Positions 19,076 to 27,582 of a DNA stretch of 64,000 nucleotides are shown piece after piece (positions within the stretch are counted from its first letter, which is position 1; each line of letters starts with the position of its first letter). The stretch comes from Caldivirga sp. (GTDB lineage Archaea > Thermoproteota > Thermoprotei > Thermoproteales > Thermocladiaceae), in contig NZ_JAGDXD010000027.1 in NCBI RefSeq assembly GCF_023256255.1, positions 54,047 to 118,046 on the forward strand. Reading direction: 5' to 3'. The notes below the pieces were generated by a model. That model ran no database searches and was not told the origin of the DNA. It saw only the letters and a list, made by a program, of their open reading frames with translations. The position numbers were made by a program, and so were the translations under genes.

Positions 19076-19762
19076 ATGCGACCTGTTTGCGTACTCTTCT
19101 CGGGGGGTAAGGATTCAACGTATGCTGTTCACTGGGCTTTAATGCATGGTTTCGATGTTAAGTGCTTGGTTACCTTAATGCCCGGCAGGGAGGATTCCTG
19201 GATGTTTCATAGACCAGCCGTCGAGTATACTAGGCTTCAGGCTGAGGCCATGGGGATTAGGCAGATTATTGATACGACTAGTGGAGTTAGGGGTGAGGAA
19301 TTAGATGACTTAAGGAGGATCCTGAAGAGGGCTATTGATGAGTGTGAAGTTACCGGTGTGGTTACAGGAGCTTTGCTTTCGGATTACCAAAGGATGAACA
19401 TTAACATGGTTTCTGAGGAGTTAAAAATAAGGGTTTACTCCCCTCTCTGGAGGAAGAATCAGGCTAGGTACCTCATGGAGCTTCATGAATCTGGTTTAAG
19501 ATTCATGTTGACTTCAATAGACGCCTATGGCCTTGATTCACGACTACTGGGTAAGGTCCTAGATAAGGCTGACTTAGAGTATATTATTGAATTATCGCAG
19601 AAGTATGGCTTTAATCCAGCCTTTGAGGGAGGTGAAGCGGAGACTTTCGTTGTTGATGCCCCATTATTTAGGAAAAGCATTAAAGTTAGTGGGTATGTTA
19701 AGAGAATAGGGGAGTACTCGTGGAGGTTTATTATTACTGATGCTTCATTTAAAGATAAATAA
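19076..19762 (+). CDS. dph6: Diphthine--ammonia ligase (ATP-pyrophosphatase)
   Basis: Last enzyme of diphthamide synthesis on elongation factor 2; it amidates diphthine with ATP and ammonia. The N-type PP-loop FSGGKDSTYA starts at residue 8, and the family motif GGEAETFVVDAP is near residue 183. Normal length for the MJ0570/Dph6 family. The last codons of this gene contain the TATA-like element of the downstream RNA candidate. Confidence 0.9.
   Translation: MRPVCVLFSGGKDSTYAVHWALMHGFDVKCLVTLMPGREDSWMFHRPAVEYTRLQAEAMGIRQIIDTTSGVRGEELDDLRRILKRAIDECEVTGVVTGALLSDYQRMNINMVSEELKIRVYSPLWRKNQARYLMELHESGLRFMLTSIDAYGLDSRLLGKVLDKADLEYIIELSQKYGFNPAFEGGEAETFVVDAPLFRKSIKVSGYVKRIGEYSWRFIITDASFKDK
19747..19754 (+). 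promoter_or_regulatory. TATA-like element before the structured RNA candidate
   Basis: ATTTAAAG is centred about 25 bases before the first base of the closing stem at 19776. It lies inside the end of the preceding coding region. Confidence 0.45.
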
Positions 19763-19775
19763 CGTTAGTGAAGAT

Positions 19776-19859
19776 GGGAGAGCCTATGCCGTTGACCTCA
19801 ACGGGGTCCCGTGGCTCATCTACTGTAAGGCTAGGTAGATGACTGAGGACCAGGTTCCC
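19776..19859 (+). ncRNA. Candidate structured RNA, three-way junction, unassigned family
   Basis: The intergenic stretch before aIF2 gamma can fold into a compact junction. GGGAG and CCT at 19776-19785 pair with AGGTTCCC at 19852-19859 and close the molecule. Inside, CCGTTG/CAACGG (19789-19794 with 19799-19804) forms a tetraloop hairpin, GGTCC/GGACC (19805-19809 with 19847-19851) forms a second stem, and TCATCTAC/GTAGATGA (19816-19823 with 19835-19842) forms its apical helix, with CTGA on the 3' side of the internal loop. The stretch is more G/C-rich than its flanks. A TATA-like element sits at the right distance. It does not fit tRNA, 5S or simple C/D box RNA. An H/ACA-type RNA is possible, since ATA follows the closing stem. 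Confidence 0.5.
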
Positions 19860-19962
19860 ATACTTGACTATGATTGAGCATAAAAATGAGTGTTATGAAG
19901 GTATAGGGATAAACGGTTAGGTAGGTTAAAGTTTTTAAGGTAGGCATCATTGGCTGATTGAG

Positions 19963-21189
19963 ATGCAGGAATACACTTACCCAGATTCCATAGTAATAAC
20001 GGCTGGCCATGTTGACCATGGTAAGACAACGGTAGTTCAAGCACTTAGTAGTGAGTGGGTTGCTAGGCATAGTGAGGAGATTAAGAGGGCTATGACGATT
20101 AAGTTAGGTTACACTAACGTTGACTTATATGAATGTGGTGGTGAATACCCAATAGTCCCCATTGGCATCCTTAAGGATGGTAAATGCCCGGATGGTTCAG
20201 AAGCTAAATTCATTAGGAGAATATCAATACTTGATGCTCCTGGGCATGAAGTCCTACTTTCAACTATGATTAGTGGAATCTCCTTCGTTGATGGTGCATT
20301 AATGGTGATTGATGCGTCAATGCAAGCCCCTCAGCCTCAGACTGAGGAGCACTTCATAGCTTTAACCATAATGGGTACTAAGAGCCTTATTATTGCTCAA
20401 AATAAAGTAGACTTAGTTAATAGGGATAAGGCTATTGAGAACTACATGCAGATAAGGGGTTTCATAAAGGGTACCTGGGCTGAGGGGTCACCTATAATAC
20501 CAATATCGGCGCTTCATAAAGTTAACATTGATGCGTTAACCTCAACCTTAAATAACGTAATTAAGCCTAAGGTAATTGACTTAAGTAAGCCACCTATAAT
20601 GTATGTATTAAGAAGCTTTAATGTAAATAAACCAGGCACACCGCCTGATAAACTAGTGGGTGGTGTAATAGGTGGTACATTACTTCAAGGTAGAATTAGG
20701 GTTAATGATGAGATTGAGATTAGGCCAGGCCTTAAGCTTGGGGATAAGTACATGCCGATTAGAACTAAGGTGGTTAGTATTGCTATTGGGAATCAGTTAA
20801 TTGAGGAGGCAAGGCCAGGTGGATTAGTAGGCATTGGTACACTGCTTGACCCTGCATTAACCAAGGCAGACGCCTTAGTGGGTAGTGTAGTTGGGGAACC
20901 AGGTAAGCTCACTCCAGTTTACGGAAGCATTGATATTGAGTATCATTTAATAAGCAGGAGAGGGGTGGATTCATCACTTAAGGTTGGGGAACCAGTAATG
21001 GTTATTGTTGGGTCAGCCTCAGTAATGGGTATTGTGAGAAGCTTCAAGGGTGACTCAGCATCAATAGACTTAAGGAAAGGGGTCTGCACTCAGGAGGGGG
21101 CTAAGTTAGTTGTAATTAAGCAGGTAATGGGGAGGTGGAGGATAGTTGGTTGGGGTAAATTAAAGGGTGGTAAGGTACTTTTAGACTAG
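19963..21189 (+). CDS. eif2g: Translation initiation factor aIF2 gamma subunit
   Basis: GTPase subunit of aIF2 that carries initiator Met-tRNA to the ribosome. G1 is GHVDHGKT near residues 16-23, G3 is DAPGH and G4 is NKVD. Domains II and III follow to normal length. The zinc-knuckle region seems degenerate: only CGGEY and KCPDG contribute cysteines, where most homologues have two CxxC pairs. A TATA-like GTTTTTAAGG lies about 28 bases before the ATG. Confidence 0.94.
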   Translation: MQEYTYPDSIVITAGHVDHGKTTVVQALSSEWVARHSEEIKRAMTIKLGYTNVDLYECGGEYPIVPIGILKDGKCPDGSEAKFIRRISILDAPGHEVLLSTMISGISFVDGALMVIDASMQAPQPQTEEHFIALTIMGTKSLIIAQNKVDLVNRDKAIENYMQIRGFIKGTWAEGSPIIPISALHKVNIDALTSTLNNVIKPKVIDLSKPPIMYVLRSFNVNKPGTPPDKLVGGVIGGTLLQGRIRVNDEIEIRPGLKLGDKYMPIRTKVVSIAIGNQLIEEARPGGLVGIGTLLDPALTKADALVGSVVGEPGKLTPVYGSIDIEYHLISRRGVDSSLKVGEPVMVIVGSASVMGIVRSFKGDSASIDLRKGVCTQEGAKLVVIKQVMGRWRIVGWGKLKGGKVLLD

Positions 21190-21232
21190 GCATGTGACGT
21201 AAACTTATTAACCCTAATTGAATTAAGCATAA

Positions 21233-21715
21233 GTGAGCAGAAAGTACCCTAAGTATCCTTTAGTTGGCGTTGGCGCTGTAGTGATTAACAATGGTAAAAT
21301 ACTACTGGTTAAGAGGGCTAATGAACCAGGTAAAGGTAAGTTAAGCATACCTGGTGGTATGGTTAATGCAGGTGAGGACCCAGGTGATGCAGTAATCAGG
21401 GAACTTGAAGAGGAGACTGGGTTAAAGGGTGTAGTCACCTTACTCCTAGGGGTTTACCAGTATGTTGAGCGTGATGATGAAGGTAACGTTAAGTACCACT
21501 TCATACTACTGGATTACCTAGTTGATGTTAAGGAGGGTTCACCTAAGGCATCAAGTGATGCTGCTGAGGTACTGTTCATTGATTTAAAGGAGGCGCTTAA
21601 CATGAATGTGACGGAAACCACCAGGGAATTGATTAATGATATATTATCCAAGGGGGTTAAGGTATGCGTGGGGTCAATGAACATTATTAAGCTTAACCAA
21701 CCCCCACCTTTTTAA
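21233..21715 (+). CDS. Nudix hydrolase
   Basis: Hydrolyses a nucleoside diphosphate linked to another group. The Nudix box is complete: GGMVNAGEDPGDAV then IRELEEETGL, matching Gx5Ex7REUxEExGU. The first strand VGVGAVVINNGKILLVKRA is typical of ADP-ribose or NTP pyrophosphatases. The start is a GTG 26 bases after a TATA-like CTTATTAACC. The substrate cannot be told from sequence. Confidence 0.85.
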   Translation: MSRKYPKYPLVGVGAVVINNGKILLVKRANEPGKGKLSIPGGMVNAGEDPGDAVIRELEEETGLKGVVTLLLGVYQYVERDDEGNVKYHFILLDYLVDVKEGSPKASSDAAEVLFIDLKEALNMNVTETTRELINDILSKGVKVCVGSMNIIKLNQPPPF

Positions 21716-21751
21716 GGGGAATCAGCAAGTAGTTAAGGATGGTGATTAAGA

Positions 21752-23518
21752 GTGGAGAGTAGTATCAGGGATTTAGCCCTTAAGCATGCGTTGATTAATG
21801 CAGTTAGGTTTAATGGCAAGGCTGATGTTAAGGCTGTTGTTAGTAAGGTCTTCGCCGATAACCCTGAGTTAAGAAGTAATGCAAAGCAGGTGGTGGAGAT
21901 AGTTAAGGATGTGGTTAACTACGTTAACTCATTGACGTTAAATGAACAGAGGAGGATACTTGAGGAGAGGTGGCCTGAGGCCTTGGGTGTTAAGAAGACT
22001 ACTGAGGAGAGGAGGGGTGATGTTGAATCCTTACCTGAATTACCTGATGCTGATAAGTTAAGTAAATTAACATTCAGATTCGCCCCGAACCCAGACTTCT
22101 ACCTCCATCTAGGCAGTGCCAGGCCAGCTATAGTCAACTATGCCTATAAGCTGAAGTATGCTGGTAAGGGTAAGGAATCCAGTTTTATCCTTAGGTTTGA
22201 GGATACTGACCCAAGGATAAAGAGACCACTGTTGGACGCCTATGATGCCATTAGGGAGGATTTAAGGTGGCTTGGTGTTAAATGGGATGAGGAGTATATT
22301 CAATCAGACAGAATGAGCATATATTATGAGCATGCTAAGAGGCTCATTGAGATTGGGGGTGCATACGTAGTTGCTAAGGGTAGTGGCTGTGAGCCTAATG
22401 ATTGGAAGAGGCTGAAGATTGAGGGGAAACCATGCCTAACCAGGGAGGCTGAGTCATCTAGAAACCTTGAGTTATTTGATAAGATGCTTGAGGGAGTATT
22501 CAATGAGGGTGAGGCCGTTGTGGCAATTAAGACAGATTTAAGCAGCCCAGACCCCAGTATTAGGGATTGGGTAGCCTTCAGGGTAATAGACACGCATAAG
22601 TACCCTCACCCAAGGGTTGGGGATAAGTACATTGTGTGGCCTACATATAACTTCGCCGTGGCTATTGATGACCACTTAATGGGCATTACCCACGTGCTTA
22701 GGGCTCAGGAACATAGGGTTAACACTGTCAAGCAGTATTACGTCTTTAAGGCATTTGGTTGGGAGCAGCCGTACACTATACACTTTGGTAGGCTTAAAAT
22801 AGAGGGATTGAAATTAAGTAAGAGCATACTGAAGAAGCTGAATCTAACTAAGGATGATGTAACATTACCAACTCTGGCTGGTTTAAGGAATAGGGGGATT
22901 ACCCCAGAGGCCATATGGAACCTAATACTCTTCGTCGGTATTAAGGATACTGATGCAACAATAAGCTTAAAGAACCTTTATGCCTACAATAGACGTGTAA
23001 TAGAACCATTGGCCAACAGGTACATGTTTGTTAAAAACCCTGTTAAGCTAAGGCTTAAAGGGGTTGATGGCATAATTGAGGCTAAAATACCCATGCATCC
23101 CTCATATCCTGAAAGGGGTATTAGGATAATTAAAGTCATGAGTAAGGAGGGGTATGCTGAGGTTTATGTGCAGGCTAGTGATGTTAAACCAGGGTTAATG
23201 ATAAGGTTAATGGGGCTTGGTAATGTTAAGATCAATAGCATTAAGAATAATGAGGCTGAAGCTGACTTCACCGGGCAGAGTGTGGAGGATGCCAAGAAGG
23301 GTGAAGTACCCATAGTACAGTGGGTACCCGCGGATGCTGTTAATGCTGAGGTAATAATTCCCATTAATGTTGGGCAAATAACCGTGGATAATGGCCTTGT
23401 TGAACCAACTGTAGCTAAGCTGGAGCAGGGAACAGTAATGCAGTTCATAAGGTACGGCTTCGTTAAGATCATGGAGAACAATAAGGGTAAGTTAAGGTTA
23501 GTATATATCCATGATTAA
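21752..23518 (+). CDS. gltX: Glutamyl-tRNA synthetase, archaeal type
   Basis: Charges tRNA-Glu, and in organisms using GatDE also tRNA-Gln, with glutamate. The catalytic core has [18 protein letters not shown], a crenarchaeal variant of the HIGH motif, then FEDTDPR, and the KMSKS-type loop LKLSKS. The C-terminal beta-barrel anticodon domain is of the archaeal/eukaryotic GluRS type. The start is a GTG. Together with gatE at 38115-39989 it supports indirect synthesis of Gln-tRNA. Confidence 0.94.
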   Translation: MESSIRDLALKHALINAVRFNGKADVKAVVSKVFADNPELRSNAKQVVEIVKDVVNYVNSLTLNEQRRILEERWPEALGVKKTTEERRGDVESLPELPDADKLSKLTFRFAPNPDFYLHLGSARPAIVNYAYKLKYAGKGKESSFILRFEDTDPRIKRPLLDAYDAIREDLRWLGVKWDEEYIQSDRMSIYYEHAKRLIEIGGAYVVAKGSGCEPNDWKRLKIEGKPCLTREAESSRNLELFDKMLEGVFNEGEAVVAIKTDLSSPDPSIRDWVAFRVIDTHKYPHPRVGDKYIVWPTYNFAVAIDDHLMGITHVLRAQEHRVNTVKQYYVFKAFGWEQPYTIHFGRLKIEGLKLSKSILKKLNLTKDDVTLPTLAGLRNRGITPEAIWNLILFVGIKDTDATISLKNLYAYNRRVIEPLANRYMFVKNPVKLRLKGVDGIIEAKIPMHPSYPERGIRIIKVMSKEGYAEVYVQASDVKPGLMIRLMGLGNVKINSIKNNEAEADFTGQSVEDAKKGEVPIVQWVPADAVNAEVIIPINVGQITVDNGLVEPTVAKLEQGTVMQFIRYGFVKIMENNKGKLRLVYIHD

Positions 23519-23530
23519 TGCAACTACTAA

Positions 23531-24004
23531 TTATTTCTGCTGTTCATTGGTTAATTTAATGTGATGCCTTGTCTTAACCATAAACCCCCTACTAACGGTC
23601 TTCGCTTCTTCAGGCATTATTAAAAGCCTACCCACACCTATTACGTTACCCTCTTCATCAATGATTGCAGCATCCATGTTTTGAACAGCATTCCTAACCT
23701 CAACAACACCCTTAACAGGAACACTCCTACCCTGCTTAACGTACTGGGCGGTTTCACTGTTAACCCTAATCCATGAGTCTATTAATGATGCCCCGTAAAC
23801 AGTAGGTATTAGTAAACCATCACTAGCCCTAATACTGAATGCTACCTTACCATTAACATAAACATGCTTAATCCTCCTTAATGCATCATAATACTCCACC
23901 TCAACATCCATATTGCTCAACCTACTGGCAACTCCCCATCCATACACATATGCTATTATTGCAAGGGCTCTATTCACTAAAAACTTACTCCTAGTCCTAG
24001 CCAC
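23531..24004 (-). CDS. PUA domain protein (COG1370 type)
   Basis: Small RNA-binding protein. The C-terminal half has the PUA pattern: VYGASLIDSWIRVNSETAQYV is not itself diagnostic, but the later GRSVPVKGVVEV, then AIIDEEGNVIGVGRLLI and a final SRGFMVKTRHHI are characteristic of PUA domains in archaeosine and pseudouridine enzymes. No catalytic domain is present. The start is a GTG about 26 bases from a minus-strand TATA-like CATATAAATAC. It converges on gltX with a 12-base gap. Confidence 0.72.
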   Translation of the reverse strand: MARTRSKFLVNRALAIIAYVYGWGVASRLSNMDVEVEYYDALRRIKHVYVNGKVAFSIRASDGLLIPTVYGASLIDSWIRVNSETAQYVKQGRSVPVKGVVEVRNAVQNMDAAIIDEEGNVIGVGRLLIMPEEAKTVSRGFMVKTRHHIKLTNEQQK

Positions 24005-24447
24005 TGGGTTTACTTAAGCTAATGCGTATTTATATGTTCTGGTTCATTTGCGTTCTCGTTCACTACTTTCTTAATCTTTACGCATCATTACTTGTGAGTA
24101 GTGAGGATATGGAGTTCGTTTTCATGGTGGTTTATGATCGTTTAGTTTCATTTCTTCTTCCTCCCCAATGTCTAGATTAAGGATTTCAGTAGCGCCTTCC
24201 TTTATGCCCCTAACCAGTTAGCATGCTTCAATATAAATACTGAATAAGAGTCCATAAACTTTAATAAACACACTACACGAGCCAGCTTAACCCATTAAAG
24301 GATAGAAGCGCTCAGCAATCATAAAATATTGCAGACCTTGGGATGTACGTATTTCATGGATGCTGAATTCACGTAGTTTGAAAAGTAAATGTATTCCTCA
24401 GGGTGAGAGTTGTTAGTATTGCGTATCTACATGATGTAGTTGGGGGT
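24005..24447. other. 443-base stretch with no convincing gene
   Basis: I see no coding frame with a sensible start, no tRNA and no C/D or H/ACA RNA that meets the usual pattern here. Its right end contains only the promoter of the PUA gene near 24026-24036. Base composition is A/T-rich. It may be decayed sequence. Confidence 0.5.
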
Positions 24448-24771
24448 TTACATGAACTTAGTTAAGTCGCTTCTCTTACTGCCCTTAACTATTGCTATAT
24501 AGAGTTTCTCAGCTAGTTCACTCCACTTTAACTCATCCTTAATGGCCCATGATGCTATTAGAGAATTGTATCCACTTAGCATTTTAAGGAAGGTAACCCA
24601 ATTAATCCCCTGTGCCTTCAATTCACTTCTCCAGGAGTTCCAAAGGTACTTGGCTAGTTCATTACCGAACCATATGGCGAAGTTACTGCAACCAGGCCCA
24701 CTGCAGGTGCTCATTCTTCTCCTAATCCTATCCTTGATATCAACTGGTTCAGGAGGTATGTCTCCTGGCAC
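24448..24771 (-). CDS. Hypothetical protein (107 aa)
   Basis: I do not recognise this gene. The protein is mostly helical, with many Trp residues (IWFGNEL, LWNSWRSEL, WVTFLKML). A lone CSGPGC near residues 23-28 could bind a metal. The start is a GTG; a minus-strand TATA-like GATTTATTA lies about 28 bases upstream, which supports real transcription. It is isolated between the empty stretch and the divergent pcm gene. Confidence 0.5.
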   Translation of the reverse strand: MPGDIPPEPVDIKDRIRRRMSTCSGPGCSNFAIWFGNELAKYLWNSWRSELKAQGINWVTFLKMLSGYNSLIASWAIKDELKWSELAEKLYIAIVKGSKRSDLTKFM

Positions 24772-24899
24772 GTGTATTAATTTTTCCCCTAGTAATAAAT
24801 CTATGGTTTAAACAGGCTTAATGCTTAAGGTTACTTAGCTTCATGGAGTCTAAGTTGAATTAGGGGTATATTTATTTAGGATTACTGAATTGCCACTGC

Positions 24900-25538
24900 G
24901 TGGAGTTGAATGACTTTGAGAAGGCTAGGAGGAGGCTTGTTGATGATCTTAAGGCGGATGGTATAATAGTTAGCAGGGAGGTTGAGAAAGCTATGTTAAG
25001 TGTGCCTAGGCACTTATTCATACCAAATTACATTAGGCATTACGCATATCAGGATACTCCCTTAGTTATAATGAAGGGGCAGACTATAAGTGCCCCCCAT
25101 ATGGTTGCAATAATGTGTGAGTTAATTAAACCTAGGAGGGGTATGAGGATTCTTGAGGTTGGTGCTGGTACTGGTTACCAGGCTTGCGTATGCGCTAAGG
25201 CTATTGAAGATGGTGTAGTTTACAGTGTGGAAATTGACCCATATATTGCCTTATACGCTGCCATTAATGTTATTCACGCAGGCTTCAGTAGTATGGTTAA
25301 GGTGTATCAGGGTGATGGTAAGCTTGGGTTACCTAAACATGCCCCCTTTGATGCGGTACTAGTTACTGCCGCAGCCTCCACTGTGCCTCAACCCCTCCTT
25401 GATCAATTAGCAGTAGGTGGTGTGATTGTCATACCACTTAAGGAGGATGGGTACCAGAAGCTCTACGTTATGGAGAAGGGTAAGGAAGGGATTAGAAAGA
25501 GATTTATAACCTACGTATCCTTCGTTGACCTAAAATGA
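24900..25538 (+). CDS. pcm: Protein-L-isoaspartate O-methyltransferase
   Basis: Repairs damaged proteins by methylating isoaspartyl residues with S-adenosylmethionine. Motif I is ILEVGAGTGYQAC near residues 82-94, preceded by the family motif GQTISAPHMVA. The start is a GTG about 26 bases after a TATA-like TATTTATTTAGG. The last four bases overlap the ATG of the GH1 gene (ATGA), so the two are translationally coupled. Confidence 0.92.
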   Translation: MELNDFEKARRRLVDDLKADGIIVSREVEKAMLSVPRHLFIPNYIRHYAYQDTPLVIMKGQTISAPHMVAIMCELIKPRRGMRILEVGAGTGYQACVCAKAIEDGVVYSVEIDPYIALYAAINVIHAGFSSMVKVYQGDGKLGLPKHAPFDAVLVTAAASTVPQPLLDQLAVGGVIVIPLKEDGYQKLYVMEKGKEGIRKRFITYVSFVDLK

Positions 25539-26725
25539 GTAGGATAAAGATACCAAGTGGTTTCGTGATAGGCGCCGCAATGTCGGCGTACCAAGTGGAG
25601 GGTAATAATACTAATGCTGATTGGTGGCATTACGAGGGGGATAGGTTACCTAGGAGTGGCTCAGCATGTGACTTCTGGAATAGGTACAGGGATGATATTG
25701 AATTAGCGGCATCACTTGGGTTGAGGGCGCTTAGAATATCCATAGCCTGGGATAGAATCATGCCCAGTGAAGGTAAGGTTGATGATGAATCAATGGACAG
25801 GTACATAGACATGGTTAAGGAAATTAAGGGACATGGTATGGAACCCATAATTACACTACATCATTTCGTTAACCCAATCTGGTTCACAACAAGGGGTGGT
25901 TGGGTTAAGGAGGATAATGTGAAGTATTTCCTAGACTTCGTCAAGTATGTAGTGGATTCAATTGGTGATAGGGTTAAGTACTGGTTAACCATTAATGAAA
26001 TTAACTTGTATCCAGTACTAGCATACCTATTAGGTGTCTTTCCACCCTTTGTAATGAACATGGAGTACATGTGGAGGGCATTAGTGAATCTACTTAAAGC
26101 CAACGATAAGGCCTACGAATTAGTTAAGAAGCCAAGTAACCAAGTTGGGTTAGTAATTCACATCATGCCTGCTGAACCAGCGTCAAAATTATCCATAGCA
26201 GACTGGGGATTAGCAATGGGTATGAACTACGTGTTGAATAGAATGATAGTGAATACTTTAGCAAAGGGGAAGTTACCCAATTGGCTTGGCGGTGGAGAGA
26301 TTGGTAGACTGGATTACGTGGGGTTAAATTACTATGCAGTAGCTAAGGTTAAGTTTAATCCATTAACCATGGGTGAACTAGTAACCTCAAGGCAGAATCA
26401 AAGAGGCTGGATTATTAACCCAAGTGGCTTAAAGCGGGCTATAAGGCTTACTAGAAGAATAGGGAAGCCAATTATGATTACTGAGAATGGTATAGCTACG
26501 GATAATGATAATGATAGGATCACTTACATTGAGAAGCACTTAACCATAGCAATTAAGGAGAAGGTAATGGGCTACCTATATTGGAGTCTCCTCGATAACT
26601 ACGAGTGGGAGATGGGTTATAGGGCTAAGTTCGGTCTAGTTGAATGTGATCCAGCAACCTTAACTAGGAGACCTAGAGGAAGCGCCTACTTCTTAGGTAA
26701 ATTAGCTAACGGGGGTTCAATTTAA
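25535..26725 (+). CDS. Beta-glycosidase, GH1 family
   Basis: Retaining beta-glucosidase or beta-galactosidase with a TIM barrel. The acid/base is Glu155 in TINEIN and the nucleophile is Glu317 in ITENG. The N-terminal FVIGAAMSAYQVEG is typical. In the acid/base motif Ile replaces the common Pro of NEP. At 396 residues it is shorter than the ordinary crenarchaeal enzyme of about 490, mainly because loops around the active site are missing. No signal peptide is present, so it is cytoplasmic. Confidence 0.9.
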   Translation: MSRIKIPSGFVIGAAMSAYQVEGNNTNADWWHYEGDRLPRSGSACDFWNRYRDDIELAASLGLRALRISIAWDRIMPSEGKVDDESMDRYIDMVKEIKGHGMEPIITLHHFVNPIWFTTRGGWVKEDNVKYFLDFVKYVVDSIGDRVKYWLTINEINLYPVLAYLLGVFPPFVMNMEYMWRALVNLLKANDKAYELVKKPSNQVGLVIHIMPAEPASKLSIADWGLAMGMNYVLNRMIVNTLAKGKLPNWLGGGEIGRLDYVGLNYYAVAKVKFNPLTMGELVTSRQNQRGWIINPSGLKRAIRLTRRIGKPIMITENGIATDNDNDRITYIEKHLTIAIKEKVMGYLYWSLLDNYEWEMGYRAKFGLVECDPATLTRRPRGSAYFLGKLANGGSI

Positions 26726-26839
26726 TAATACTAGATAATTTGCCTGAGTCTACTCCTACCCTGTAATCTTAACACACGTTGATTTCAATCATTAAACGTA
26801 ATTAAGGTAACTTAGGTAGTTACGCGGAGATCCCATAGG

Positions 26840-27028
26840 CTAGGCAATAATATGGACTAAATCAGCCTCGGTGGATTCGCCAAGGTAGGTATTCACTGAA
26901 ACCTCACAATCACTAATCCTCTTAGCAATGAACTCGGTACCATTAGCCCTAAGAACTGCTGCACACCAATTAGGGTTGGGTTCAATAAAGTAAACCTTAG
27001 GCCTATTGCCCTTCCTTAGTCTCCACAT
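26840..27028 (-). CDS. Small hypothetical protein overlapping rpoL
   Basis: A 62-residue protein from the ATG at 27028, which overlaps the end of rpoL by 26 bases and is read in another frame. The overlap suggests a shared transcript. The sequence has a short basic N-terminus (MWRLRKGNRPK) followed by alternating beta-like segments. I do not recognise the family. Confidence 0.5.
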   Translation of the reverse strand: MWRLRKGNRPKVYFIEPNPNWCAAVLRANGTEFIAKRISDCEVSVNTYLGESTEADLVHIIA

Positions 27029-27317
27029 TACTAACACCCAACTGGGGCATTAATTTACCTTCTAATTCACCTATATCATTAAGTATCCTGTTAACTGCAT
27101 CCTCAAGAACCTTAAGCGGGTCCTTCCCCCTAGTCCTAATCTTAAGAGTAACATTTCTAAGTAGTGGATGATCCATGTCAAATGTCGCAAATTCAACTTC
27201 AGGATCCTGGAGGACATACGTTAAGAGTGGTGACATAACAGTGTAATCTTCACCCTCAACAGTAACCTCCATGTAGTTATCGCTCAGTTTAATGCTCTTA
27301 ACCTTAATTCTAGGCAT
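27003..27317 (-). CDS. rpoL: RNA polymerase subunit Rpo11 (RpoL)
   Basis: Partner of Rpo3 in the assembly platform of RNA polymerase. LLTYVLQDPEVEFATFDMDH and then RTRGKDPLKVLEDAV are diagnostic of the alpha-like Rpb11 fold. A TTG at 27335 would add six residues, but the minus-strand TATA-like ACTTTATAAGG at about 27340-27350 makes the ATG at 27317 the likely leaderless start. Length is 104 residues, normal to slightly long. Confidence 0.92.
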   Translation of the reverse strand: MPRIKVKSIKLSDNYMEVTVEGEDYTVMSPLLTYVLQDPEVEFATFDMDHPLLRNVTLKIRTRGKDPLKVLEDAVNRILNDIGELEGKLMPQLGVSNVETKEGQ

Positions 27318-27582
27318 TACACCCACCTCAAGCAAACCCCTTATAAAGTTACACTTAAAGCATAGAGTTCAGTTTTCATTGTGCTTCATTACTTCTTCTT
27401 TCCTTCTCACGTCGTCTATGGGGTTAATTCTCTTTGGGAGTATAGGTGTTTATTGTTTGAATAATTTCATGCTACGAGTTTTACTGAGTTGAAGCATGAT
27501 TCATTGCTAAGTCAAGTGATCTTAAGCGTAGATATTGCTTTGTTAAGGCTTAAAAATGCGAATCTACATGAGCATCATTACT

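Noticed and set aside
24542..24811. An 89-residue rightward frame
   Set aside because: It overlaps the leftward 107-residue gene, which has a promoter at the right distance. The rightward frame has a Leu/Ser-rich composition typical of antisense frames.
27360..27420. Minus-strand TAATGA and CTGA, like C' and D boxes
   Set aside because: Box C is poor, box D' is missing and the upstream TATA-like element is weak.
27292..27492. A 66-residue rightward frame over the rpoL promoter
   Set aside because: It covers the start and promoter of rpoL, has no family-like features and no promoter of its own.
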